This document shows positions 23,837 through 31,106 of a stretch of 35,086 nucleotides of DNA, piece by piece (position 1 is the stretch's first letter; each line of letters opens with the position of its first letter). The stretch is taken from NCBI GenBank assembly GCA_035516895.1, contig DATIZY010000358.1, positions 1-35,086 on the forward strand. Reading direction: 5' to 3'. A program made the position numbers and the translations under genes. The notes under the pieces are model-generated. The model did not search any database and was not told the origin of the DNA. It was given only the letters and a program-made list of their open reading frames with translations. Source of the DNA: Gp7-AA10 sp035516895 (GTDB lineage: Bacteria > Acidobacteriota > Thermoanaerobaculia > Gp7-AA8).

Positions 23837-25171
23837 ATGGAACCGATCAAAATCCTCACCGCGAACATCGACAAGCCCGATTCCACGTCCATCGGCACCT
23901 ACATCGCCGCCGGCGGCTACAAAGCTGCGGAGAAGGCGCTGAAGATGAAGCCCGAGGAGGTGACGCAGCTCGTCAAGGACTCCGAGCTGCGCGGGCGCGG
24001 CGGCGCCGGTTTTCCGACCGGCAACAAGTGGAGCTTCGTTCCGAAAAACGCGCCGAATCCGACGTATCTGCTCTGCAACGCCGACGAATCGGAGCCGGGC
24101 ACGTTCAAGGACCGGCTGCTCATCGAGAAAGATCCGCACATTCTGATCGAAGGGATGATCATCGCCGGCTACGCGATCGGATCGAATCCGATGTCGTACA
24201 TCTACATCCGCGGCGAGTTTTTTTACGGCGCCACGGTGCTCGAAAAAGCCCTTGCCGAAGCTCGCGAGCGCGGACTGCTCGGCAGGAACCTCTTCGGCAG
24301 CGGGTTCGATTTCGACATCACCGTCGCGCGCGGAGCGGGCGCGTACATCTGCGGCGAGGAGACGGGGCTCATCGAATCGATCGAGGGCCATCGCGGACAG
24401 CCGCGCGTGAAGCCGCCGTTCCCGGCGATCGTCGGCGCGTTCGGCGGACCGACCGTCGTACAGAACGTGGAGACGCTCGCGTGCGTGCCGCTCATCGTCA
24501 ACAACGGCGCGGAATGGTTCAAGGGATTCGGGAGCCCGAAGAACACCGGCCCGAAGCTCTACTGCGTGTCGGGCACGGTCAGGAAGCCGGGCGTGTACGA
24601 GTTCCCGATGGGCATCAACCTCAAAGAGCTGATCTTCGATCACTGCGGCGGCGTGCCGGAAGGGCGCAAGCTCAAGGCGGTGATCCCGGGAGGCGCGTCG
24701 GCGCCGATGCTCACGGCGGACGAAATCGACCTTCCGCTGAACTTCGATGCGCTGATGAAGGCGGGATCGATGCTCGGCTCGGCCGGGATCATCGTGATCG
24801 ACGACTCCGTCTGCATCGTCGACGCGACGTGGCGGCTGGCGAAGTTCTTCGCGCATGAGTCGTGCGGACAGTGCACGCCGTGCCGCGAGGGGACGAACTG
24901 GATGGAGGCGATGCTCTTTCGCATCGAGCAGGGCGAAGGACGTCCGGGCGACATCGACGCGCTCTACGACATCGCCGGCAACATCGGTTCTGTCGTCGAT
25001 CTGAAGGAGAGCGGCAAATCACTGTGCGCGCTCGGCGACGCGTCGACCGGACCGGTCATGTCCTCGATCAAGAAGTTCCGCGCAGAGTACGAGCATCACA
25101 TCAGAGAGAAGAGCTGCCTTTCCGAGACGCGCCGCTATCGCCGCCACGACATGGCTGCGGCCGCTCACTGA
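23837..25171 (+). CDS. nuoF: NADH-quinone oxidoreductase subunit F
   Basis: The protein is 444 residues. The FMN/NADH site is visible (RGRGGAGFPTGNKW, NADESEPGTFKDR, GAGAYICGEETGLIESIEG). The N3 [4Fe-4S] site has SCGQCTPCREGT and the later Cys in SLCALGD. ATG at 23837 is chosen because the open frame upstream of it is REP sequence. This is the NADH-oxidising subunit. It is separated from nuoE by an antisense gene and must have its own promoter in or near the REP array. Confidence 0.96.
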   Translation: MEPIKILTANIDKPDSTSIGTYIAAGGYKAAEKALKMKPEEVTQLVKDSELRGRGGAGFPTGNKWSFVPKNAPNPTYLLCNADESEPGTFKDRLLIEKDPHILIEGMIIAGYAIGSNPMSYIYIRGEFFYGATVLEKALAEARERGLLGRNLFGSGFDFDITVARGAGAYICGEETGLIESIEGHRGQPRVKPPFPAIVGAFGGPTVVQNVETLACVPLIVNNGAEWFKGFGSPKNTGPKLYCVSGTVRKPGVYEFPMGINLKELIFDHCGGVPEGRKLKAVIPGGASAPMLTADEIDLPLNFDALMKAGSMLGSAGIIVIDDSVCIVDATWRLAKFFAHESCGQCTPCREGTNWMEAMLFRIEQGEGRPGDIDALYDIAGNIGSVVDLKESGKSLCALGDASTGPVMSSIKKFRAEYEHHIREKSCLSETRRYRRHDMAAAAH

Positions 25172-25242
25172 GTCATTTCTGGCAACCTCCTTGCGATCAT
25201 GATTCGCAGCAGCCCAACGTTTGAACGACAAGGAGGAACTCA

Positions 25243-25809
25243 ATGAAATCGAAGTACTTGGCTGTTCAGCTCGCCGCCATCCTGGCGCTGGGGCTGATGT
25301 GCGGAAGCGCGTTCGCGCAGAACAACTACCGTGCGGATCGAATCTCGACGCAGGGCACGATCACGCGAGTCACCCGTCAGGGCGACATGTTTCAGGTCAC
25401 GCTCGATCACGGCGCCTACACGTACTACGTTCCAGTCGCGACCGTCGGTCCGCGCAATCTCGCCGTCGGCGAGCGTGTGCGTATTGATGGCCTCGTCGCC
25501 GGCGACGTCGTCAACAGCGACATGATCGCGCTCGCGAACGAGCCGTACTTTTCGGCCGATCCGTATTACCACGGCGTCCCGTTCGGTCAGAACGGCTGGA
25601 TGAGCGCCACCGTTACGAGCATCAACCGCCACCTCGGATACATGTGGGTGCGCGATGACTCGACGGGAGTGACATACAAGGTGGACGTTCGACATATGAA
25701 TACCCGCCGTCCGGTGAACGTCTGGGGAATCCGTAAGGGCGACCACATCTCGGTCGACGGCAACTGGGAGAACCGCAACACGTTTGACGCGGTGCGCATC
25801 GAGTACTAA
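25243..25809 (+). CDS. secreted beta-rich protein, OB-fold-like, unknown function
   Basis: The protein is 188 residues with a Sec signal peptide ending SAFAQ. AAGGAGG lies 7-13 nt before the ATG. The mature protein has two related halves: GTITRVTRQGDMFQVTLDHG with VGERVRIDGLV, and ATVTSINRHLGYMWVRDDS with KGDHISVDGNW. This is the pattern of a duplicated small barrel, as in DUF5666-type proteins. It is followed by an intrinsic terminator, so the gene is monocistronic. A periplasmic binding or envelope role is a guess. Confidence 0.8.
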   Translation: MKSKYLAVQLAAILALGLMCGSAFAQNNYRADRISTQGTITRVTRQGDMFQVTLDHGAYTYYVPVATVGPRNLAVGERVRIDGLVAGDVVNSDMIALANEPYFSADPYYHGVPFGQNGWMSATVTSINRHLGYMWVRDDSTGVTYKVDVRHMNTRRPVNVWGIRKGDHISVDGNWENRNTFDAVRIEY

Positions 25810-25834
25810 CTCAATCGCAATCTCGGTTGGGAAG

Positions 25835-25860
25835 GGCCGGCAGAACGCCGGCCTTTTTTT
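25835..25860 (+). terminator. rho-independent terminator
   Basis: GGCCGGC-AGAAC-GCCGGCC forms a perfect 7-bp GC stem followed by seven T residues, 25 bp after the stop of the secreted beta-rich protein. It is the clearest intrinsic terminator in the window. Confidence 0.93.
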
Positions 25861-25975
25861 GTCGCTCTACTCGTTGCAGAGATCCGTCCTGATCGTCCTC
25901 ATGCGCGCTCCACGCCGAGTAGAAAATTTGCTCCCTTTGCGATTCCGAGGGAACCTCGGCCGCGAAGGAGGCAGG

Positions 25976-26278
25976 ATGCATTTTTGGGTTGCAGTCGCAC
26001 GCAATGAGAATGAGAGTGACGATCGGTTGAAGCGGACGGCGCCGGAGGACCGCATCGCGTACTACTCGCCGCGGCCGAAACAGTCATTCACGAAAATCAG
26101 GGACGGACATTCGAATGATCTCGTGAGCGGCGAGGCGGCGGTCAAGCCGCTCATCGAGTCGCTCGATTTCATCCGCGACAAGCATCAATGGGGCGTTTTC
26201 TTTCGCCGCGGTTTTTTTGAGATCAGCGAAGAAGACTTTCGCCGGATCGAGCAGGCGCTGGGTGGCGCCGGCGCGTAG
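25976..26278 (+). CDS. hypothetical 100-residue protein
   Basis: The ATG at 25976 follows AAGGAGG at 25965-25971, a strong ribosome binding site, which argues that the gene is real. The open frame extends upstream without start support. The protein is soluble, charged and without a signal: it starts MHFWVAVARNENESDD and contains YYSPRPKQSFTKIRDGHSND and KHQWGVFFRRGFFEISEEDF. I recognise no family. It stands alone between a terminator and a lipoprotein gene. Confidence 0.65.
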   Translation: MHFWVAVARNENESDDRLKRTAPEDRIAYYSPRPKQSFTKIRDGHSNDLVSGEAAVKPLIESLDFIRDKHQWGVFFRRGFFEISEEDFRRIEQALGGAGA

Positions 26279-26328
26279 CCGGCGAGAGCGCGCAGAAAGC
26301 GCCGCATGATCGCGCATCGCTCGACGTG

Positions 26329-26366
26329 CGCGCGGACCTTTTGAGATTCCGGTCACGGTCCGCGCG
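26329..26366. other. GC-rich stem-loop before a lipoprotein gene
   Basis: CGCGCGGACC (26329-26338) pairs perfectly with GGTCCGCGCG (26357-26366) around an 18-nt loop. It lacks a T-run and may be a factor-dependent terminator for the upstream gene or a leader structure. The gap around it holds nothing else. Confidence 0.45.
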
Positions 26367-26409
26367 GTGAAGGCGCGCTAACATTTGACCGTCCAAAAGG
26401 AGGTCTCCG

Positions 26410-26664
26410 ATGAAGACGGTCCTGCGCGTGGCCCTCTGTGTTGCCCTGCTGCTCGGCTGCAAATCGAGCTCGAGCGAAATGACCGATCTGAAGGCGCAGG
26501 TCGACGACCTGTCGCACCGCGTGAAGTACCTCGAAGACGATCTGATGAAAGCCGACAAGCAGCTGATTCAGCAGCAGCAGGCGATGCAGGAAATGCACGA
26601 ACAGATGCGCAACATGGAGACGCTTTTCGACAAGCTCCAGTACTCGCAGAGCGGCGCGCACTGA
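26410..26664 (+). CDS. small coiled-coil lipoprotein
   Basis: The protein is 84 residues. AAAAGGAGG precedes the ATG. The lipobox is LLLGC, with lipidation at Cys17, then a Ser-rich linker and one long amphipathic helix (LKAQVDDLSHRVKYLEDDLM, then QQQQAMQEMHEQMRNME) with heptad periodicity. This is Lpp-like in design, although no C-terminal Lys for peptidoglycan linkage is seen. It is probably a trimeric or dimeric envelope spacer. Exact family unknown. Confidence 0.82.
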   Translation: MKTVLRVALCVALLLGCKSSSSEMTDLKAQVDDLSHRVKYLEDDLMKADKQLIQQQQAMQEMHEQMRNMETLFDKLQYSQSGAH

Positions 26665-26671
26665 AGCAGGC

Positions 26672-26743
26672 GGGTGGCGGGTAGCGGGTAGCCGGATCCT
26701 CCCACCCGCCACTCGCCTCCCACCCGCCACCCGCCACCCGCTA
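26672..26743. repeat. inverted GGGTGGC heptamer hairpin
   Basis: GGGTGGC, GGGTAGC and GGGTAGC (26672-26692) face the inverted array CACCCGC / CACTCGC / CACCCGC / CACCCGC ending at 26743. It is the same unit type as 9652-9686 inside nuoM. It fills the gap before the gamma-glutamyltransferase gene and ends 12 bp before its ATG. Confidence 0.88.
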
Positions 26744-26755
26744 CAATGCGCGGCC

Positions 26756-28627
26756 ATGTTTCGCAAAGCCGCGCTTGCTCTGCTGATCACTGTTCCCGTC
26801 TTTGCCCAGCGCACCGAGAAGCCGCCGCTGCACGGCGCGCATTGGATGGCCGTCACCGGGAAACCGCTCGCCGCGACCGCCGGCGCGATGATTTTTCAAA
26901 AAGGTGGCAACGCGGTCGACGCCGCTGCGGCGATGATTGCCGCCACGTGCACGATGTGGGACACGCTGAGCTGGGGCGGTGAGACGCAGGCGCTGATCTA
27001 CAACCCGCACACACATCAGGTGGTGGGGATCAATGCGTTAGGCGTGGCGCCGACCGGCGCGACACCCGAGTTCTTCCACTCCCACGGTTACAAATACCCG
27101 CCGGAGTACGGTCCGCTCGCCGCCGTCACTCCGGGAACTCCGGGCGGCGTGATGATGATGATCGCCGAGTTCGGCAAGCTGTCGCTGAAGGACGATCTCG
27201 CACCGGCGATCGAGATGGCCGACGGCTATCCGATCGAGCAGCAGCTCGTCAGCACGATCAACAGTCAGAAGAATCGCATTCAGCAGTGGCCGTATTCGCG
27301 GGCGCTGTTTCTGACGAATCTGCAGGCCGGCCAGATGTTCCGCCAGCCGGACCTCGCGGCGACTCTGCGAAAACTCGTCGAGACCGAGCAGGACGCGCTC
27401 GCGCACGGCAAATCGCGGAAAGAGGCGATCTACGCAGCGTTCGACCGCTTCTACAAAGGCGACATCGCGCGCGAGATCGTGCGCAGCGTTCAGGAGCAGG
27501 GCGGCCTCTTCACGATGGACGATCTCGCGAACTGGCATCCGCGGCTCGAGGCGCCGGTGAAGACGACCTACAAAGGCATCGACGTCTACAAGCTCACCGC
27601 GTGGACGCAGGGTCCGGCGATGCTCGAGGCGCTCAACATCCTGGAGAACTTCGATCTGAAGCCGATGGGTTACGACAGCGCCGAGTACATCAATACTGTC
27701 TATCAGGCGATGAGCCTCGCATTTGCCGACCGCGATTTCTATTACGGCGACTCCCCCGATGTGCCGCTCCAGGGGCTGCTGTCGAAGGACTACGCGAAGG
27801 AGCGGGCCAGGCTGATCAACCCCAATCAGAACGATCCGGCGGAAACGGCCGGCGATCCGTATCCGTTCCAGGGCGGACAGAATCCGTACCTCGATCTTCT
27901 GAAGAACTGGCCGGCGACGGCGAATAAGCCGGGATCCACGCGCCCCACGGCTGAAAGTGTTGGATCGGTCGTCCGCTCAGCGGCAGGTGAGGGCCTCCGC
28001 CAGACACGCCCGCCGGAGACCGACGGCTACCTCGAGACGTTCTACGCCGGCACGACCTCGGTCGAAGCCGCGGACGCGGAAGGGTGGGCGGTATCGGTGA
28101 CGCCGAGCGGCGGCTGGGTACCGGCGGTGATCGCGGGACACAGCGGCGTCGGACTGAGCGAGCGGATGCAAAGCTGGGTGCTCGATCGCGCGGAAGATCC
28201 GTTCGACGTCCTGGCGCCCGGTAAACGGCCGCGGGTCACGCTCACGCCGACGCTCGCGCTGAAGGACAATCTGCCGTATCTGATTTTTTCGGTGCAGGGA
28301 GGCGACAGTCAGGATCAGAACCTTCTGCAGTTTTTCCTCGATGTCGTCGACTTCGGCATGACGCCGCAGCAGGCGACCGAGGCGGCGAATTTCAACAGCT
28401 TCCAGATGCGAAGCTCGTTCGGGAATCACGAGATTCAGCCGGGCCGCATTCTGCTCAATTCCGCAACGCCGCCATGGGTGCGCGGCGAGCTGCGGAAGAT
28501 GGGCTACACCGAGATTTTCGAGGACAGAACTTCGGGACCGATCAACGCGATCATGGTCGATCGCGCACACGGAACATTTTGGGGAGGATCGAGCAATCAT
28601 GGGGAAGACTATGGCATCGGCTGGTAA
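26756..28627 (+). CDS. gamma-glutamyltransferase family Ntn-hydrolase
   Basis: The protein is 623 residues with a signal peptide (LALLITVPVFA). The large-subunit part has ATAGAMIFQKGGNAVDAAAA and PGTPGGVMMMIAEFG. The autoprocessing and nucleophile site is GTTSVEAADAEGWAVSVT, with Thr433 the expected new N-terminus. The small-subunit part has GLSERMQSWVL, PTLALKDNLPYLIFSVQGG and ATEAANFNSFQ. TTS replaces the usual TTH, so it belongs to a divergent subgroup whose substrate may not be glutathione. A low-complexity stretch (GSTRPTAESVGSVVRSAAGE) just before the cleavage site looks inserted. It is exported to the periplasm. Confidence 0.9.
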   Translation: MFRKAALALLITVPVFAQRTEKPPLHGAHWMAVTGKPLAATAGAMIFQKGGNAVDAAAAMIAATCTMWDTLSWGGETQALIYNPHTHQVVGINALGVAPTGATPEFFHSHGYKYPPEYGPLAAVTPGTPGGVMMMIAEFGKLSLKDDLAPAIEMADGYPIEQQLVSTINSQKNRIQQWPYSRALFLTNLQAGQMFRQPDLAATLRKLVETEQDALAHGKSRKEAIYAAFDRFYKGDIAREIVRSVQEQGGLFTMDDLANWHPRLEAPVKTTYKGIDVYKLTAWTQGPAMLEALNILENFDLKPMGYDSAEYINTVYQAMSLAFADRDFYYGDSPDVPLQGLLSKDYAKERARLINPNQNDPAETAGDPYPFQGGQNPYLDLLKNWPATANKPGSTRPTAESVGSVVRSAAGEGLRQTRPPETDGYLETFYAGTTSVEAADAEGWAVSVTPSGGWVPAVIAGHSGVGLSERMQSWVLDRAEDPFDVLAPGKRPRVTLTPTLALKDNLPYLIFSVQGGDSQDQNLLQFFLDVVDFGMTPQQATEAANFNSFQMRSSFGNHEIQPGRILLNSATPPWVRGELRKMGYTEIFEDRTSGPINAIMVDRAHGTFWGGSSNHGEDYGIGW

Positions 28628-29096
28628 TCGCGTCGCAGTGCTCCTGGTGGCGCTGCTGGTCGCCGCGTGTGCGGCGGTCTCGCAGCAGAAAGCGCAGGCT
28701 CCGCGCGCCGACAACCTCGAGTTTCACAATCTGCGCGTTCTGCCTCCGAACATCACTCACGATGAGCTCATCGCCACGATGCGCGGGTTCGCGCGTTCGC
28801 TCGGCGTGAAATGCAATCACTGTCACGTGGCCAATCCGCCGGGCACGAAGCCGGAGTTCGATTTCCCTTCCGACGCAAAGCCGGAAAAGAAGATCGCGCG
28901 GACGATGATCGTAATGGCGCGCAACATCAATTCGAACTACATCTCGAAGCTCCCGGTCGAGGGTGAGGAGCACTCGCCGAACGTCACGTGCTACACGTGC
29001 CATCGCGGGCATGTCACTCCGGAGACGACGCTGCCGCCCGAGCCGCCGCGCGAGCCGCAGCCGGCTCCGCAGCCGCCGCCGCAGCCGCAGACGTAG
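28599..29096 (+). CDS. diheme c-type cytochrome lipoprotein, reaction-centre cytochrome family type
   Basis: The protein is 165 residues. The lipobox is LVAAC (Cys24). There are two heme c motifs, CNHCH (residues 72-76) and CYTCH (131-135). Between them lies the helix IARTMIVMARNINSNYI, as in the CytoC_RC family, whose tetraheme members feed photosynthetic reaction centres; short diheme relatives are common in non-photosynthetic Acidobacteriota. The C-terminus is a Pro/Glu-rich tail (PEPPREPQPAPQPPPQ). The start overlaps the end of the upstream gene by 29 nt, with GGGAGG 12-17 nt before it. It is probably a periplasmic electron carrier; no photosynthesis genes are present. Confidence 0.88.
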   Translation: MGKTMASAGNRVAVLLVALLVAACAAVSQQKAQAPRADNLEFHNLRVLPPNITHDELIATMRGFARSLGVKCNHCHVANPPGTKPEFDFPSDAKPEKKIARTMIVMARNINSNYISKLPVEGEEHSPNVTCYTCHRGHVTPETTLPPEPPREPQPAPQPPPQPQT

Positions 29097-29102
29097 CAAG
29101 CG

Positions 29103-29264
29103 CTCTCCCTCGGGAGAAGGTGCCGCGGAGCTGCGGATGAGGGAACCCGTCACCCGGCGCTTCGCGACCACCTCTCCCGGCGGGAGAGGTCGATCCTGGA
29201 GGTGTGAGGACCGGCTTCAGCCGGTCGCTAAAGCCCGTGCTCTACCGGCTAAAGCCGGTGCTCC
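29103..29264. repeat. CTCTCCC inverted repeat and REP pair
   Basis: The 208-bp gap between the cytochrome and ECF sigma genes holds two elements. CTCTCCCTCGGGAGA (29103-29117) and CTCTCCCGGCGGGAGAG (29172-29188) bound the first. The second is a REP pair at 29208-29264: ACCGGCTTCAGCCGGT, then on the reverse strand GGAG-CACCGGCTTTAGCCGG. No gene is seen. Confidence 0.7.
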
Positions 29265-29304
29265 GCTGCACCCGAAGGGCCGCTTTTCGCGTATAGAGCT
29301 GTCG

Positions 29305-29829
29305 ATGACTGCGCTTGCGGAATCAGCGGCCGACGACATCCTCGGACGCGCCCGGGATGGCGATCACGACGCGTTCGCCGCGCTCATCGAAGAGTTTCAG
29401 TCGACCGTCTACGGCATCGCGTTCCATTTCTTCGCCGACCGCGCGATCGCCGAAGAGCTGGCGCAGGACGTGTTTCTGCAGTTGTACCGGTCGCTCTCCG
29501 CGATCCAGTCGCGCACGCACCTGGCGCACTGGCTGCGTCAGGTGGCGTCGCGCAAATGCATCGATGCCGTTCGGAAGCGCGCGCCGCGGCGGGAAAGCCT
29601 CGACGACGTCGAGCTGAGCGTCCCGCCGAACACGCCCGATCCCTTTCTCACGCGCCGCCTGCAAAAACGGGTGGCGAAGCTTCCCGATCTGCAGCGCCTC
29701 ATCCTCACTCTTCGCTACCAGGAGGACCTCGGTCCCAGCGAGATCGGCCGGACCCTCGGCATGCCGGAAAACACCGTCAAGAGTTACCTGCATCGCGCGC
29801 TCACCGCGCTGCGGAAGGAGTTCGCATGA
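29305..29829 (+). CDS. ECF-type RNA polymerase sigma factor
   Basis: The protein is 174 residues. Region 2 (GRARDGDHDAFAALIEEFQ, AEELAQDVFLQLYRSL, THLAHWLRQVASRKCID) and region 4 (KLPDLQRLILTLRYQEDLGP, then SEIGRTLGMPENTVKSYL) are both present, with no region 3, as in ECF factors. ATG at 29305 is chosen from the start of the conserved part; there is little ribosome binding site support. The stop overlaps the ATG of the small membrane protein (ATGA), a typical sigma/anti-sigma arrangement. Confidence 0.92.
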   Translation: MTALAESAADDILGRARDGDHDAFAALIEEFQSTVYGIAFHFFADRAIAEELAQDVFLQLYRSLSAIQSRTHLAHWLRQVASRKCIDAVRKRAPRRESLDDVELSVPPNTPDPFLTRRLQKRVAKLPDLQRLILTLRYQEDLGPSEIGRTLGMPENTVKSYLHRALTALRKEFA

Positions 29830-30107
29830 ACCTCGAATCGGAACTGAACGTCGCGCTGCAGCGCGTCGATCCGCCGGAAGGATTCGCGGAGCGGGTGATG
29901 GAGAGCGTGCGGGACGGCTCCCGTCGCCCGGCTGAAGCCGTCCGTCACACGATGCGACGCGCTCTCGCCGCCGCCGCGCTCATCGCGGCGATGTTAGGCG
30001 GATGGGGCGTCCACGAAACCCTGCGCGCGCGCAACGAGCTGCTGACCGCGATGCGCATCGCCTCGCACACGGTCGCGCAGGCGCAAAAGCAAGTGAACAG
30101 GAGATAA
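29826..30107 (+). CDS. small single-pass membrane protein, probable anti-sigma factor
   Basis: The protein is 93 residues. A cytosolic N-terminal segment (LNVALQRVDPPEGFAERVME) precedes one membrane helix (RRALAAAALIAAMLGGWGV) and a short periplasmic tail. It lacks the HxxxCxxC zinc motif of ZAS anti-sigmas. Position and translational coupling to the ECF gene, not sequence, support the anti-sigma assignment. Confidence 0.72.
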   Translation: MNLESELNVALQRVDPPEGFAERVMESVRDGSRRPAEAVRHTMRRALAAAALIAAMLGGWGVHETLRARNELLTAMRIASHTVAQAQKQVNRR

Positions 30108-30114
30108 CATAAAA

Positions 30115-30627
30115 ATGCGTAATATTATCGTGGCACTTTTGTTCCTGATGCCCGTTGCGGCGTTCGCCCAGAACGGGCGCGTCATCATCGACCTCCCTCC
30201 ATCACTGGCTGCAAAAGCCGCCGAATCGACGGACGTGAACCTCGACGGGACCATGCTTCGCCTCGCGTCGAAGTTTCTCTCCGGCGACGACGACGCCGGC
30301 GTGCGGGACATGGTGTCGAAGCTGGACGGCATCTATGTCCGCAGCTATGAGTTCGACGAAGACGGCGCGTACGACCCCGCGCTCATCGACGGCGTGCGCC
30401 GGCAGATCGGCCCCGAGTGGAAGCGCATCGTCACCGTCAGGAGCAAAATGCGCGAGAACACCGAGATCTATACGCTGCCGCGCGGCGACTCCATCGCCGG
30501 ACTGGTGGTCATCGCCGCTGAACCTCGCGAGCTCACGATCGTAAACATCGTCGGGGCCGTCGATCTCGACAAGCTCGCGTCGCTCGAAGGTAATTTCGGA
30601 ATTCCCAGGATGTCGAAGCATGAGTAG
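30115..30627 (+). CDS. DUF4252-like exported protein
   Basis: The protein is 170 residues with a signal peptide (MRNIIVALLFLMPVAAFAQ); AGGAG precedes the ATG. The mature part fits DUF4252: DLPPSLAAKAAESTDVNLDG, DMVSKLDGIYVRSYEFDE, EWKRIVTVRSK and ELTIVNIVGAVDLDKLASLE. Members often sit beside ECF sigma factors, as here. Function unknown; it may be part of the regulon or a sensory partner. The start region is locally AT-rich. Confidence 0.82.
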   Translation: MRNIIVALLFLMPVAAFAQNGRVIIDLPPSLAAKAAESTDVNLDGTMLRLASKFLSGDDDAGVRDMVSKLDGIYVRSYEFDEDGAYDPALIDGVRRQIGPEWKRIVTVRSKMRENTEIYTLPRGDSIAGLVVIAAEPRELTIVNIVGAVDLDKLASLEGNFGIPRMSKHE

Positions 30628-31072
30628 GAAGCTGATGCTGGTCGCGCTGCTGCTCGCCGCGACGACGGCGCGCGCGGACTTCGATTCGCTCGTGCGCGCG
30701 GTGGGATCGACCCGCGGCCTCCACCGCATCTGGACTCCGGGGATCTCGCTGGTCCGCCTCGGCATCCGCATCGCGCATCCCGAGGGGGTGCACGACCTGC
30801 AGCTGGTGGTCTTCGAGGGCGATGGCAACGTCGACATCGAGCGCGTGATGCGGTCCACGCCCGACATGCCGATCGTGCGGACGCACAACAATCACACCGG
30901 CGAGACGGCGGTGATCTGGGCACGTTCGGTCGGACGCGATCTCGTGGAAATGCTCCTCGTCACGCACGATCCGGGCGACGATACCGTCGTGATCCGCACG
31001 GTCGTCGACGGCGAAGTGCTGGCGCGCGAAGTCGCCGATCCGAGACATCCACCGCATCTCGCGACGCGGTAA
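30620..31072 (+). CDS. exported protein of unknown function
   Basis: The protein is 150 residues. The signal peptide is MSRKLMLVALLLAATTARA. The gene overlaps the DUF4252 gene by 8 nt, so it is in the same operon. The mature part shares the size and strand pattern of its neighbour (LRIAHPEGVHDLQLVVFEGD-like strands, then GDDTVVIRTVVDGEVLAREV), suggesting a diverged relative. No catalytic motif is visible. Confidence 0.78.
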   Translation: MSRKLMLVALLLAATTARADFDSLVRAVGSTRGLHRIWTPGISLVRLGIRIAHPEGVHDLQLVVFEGDGNVDIERVMRSTPDMPIVRTHNNHTGETAVIWARSVGRDLVEMLLVTHDPGDDTVVIRTVVDGEVLAREVADPRHPPHLATR

Positions 31073-31106
31073 TTTTCAGGGGTAGAATGCGTGTTTCCAG
31101 ACCCGA

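Noticed and set aside
25784..25975. Upstream extension of the 100-residue protein
   Set aside because: It begins inside the previous gene and crosses an intrinsic terminator; the internal ATG has a strong ribosome binding site.
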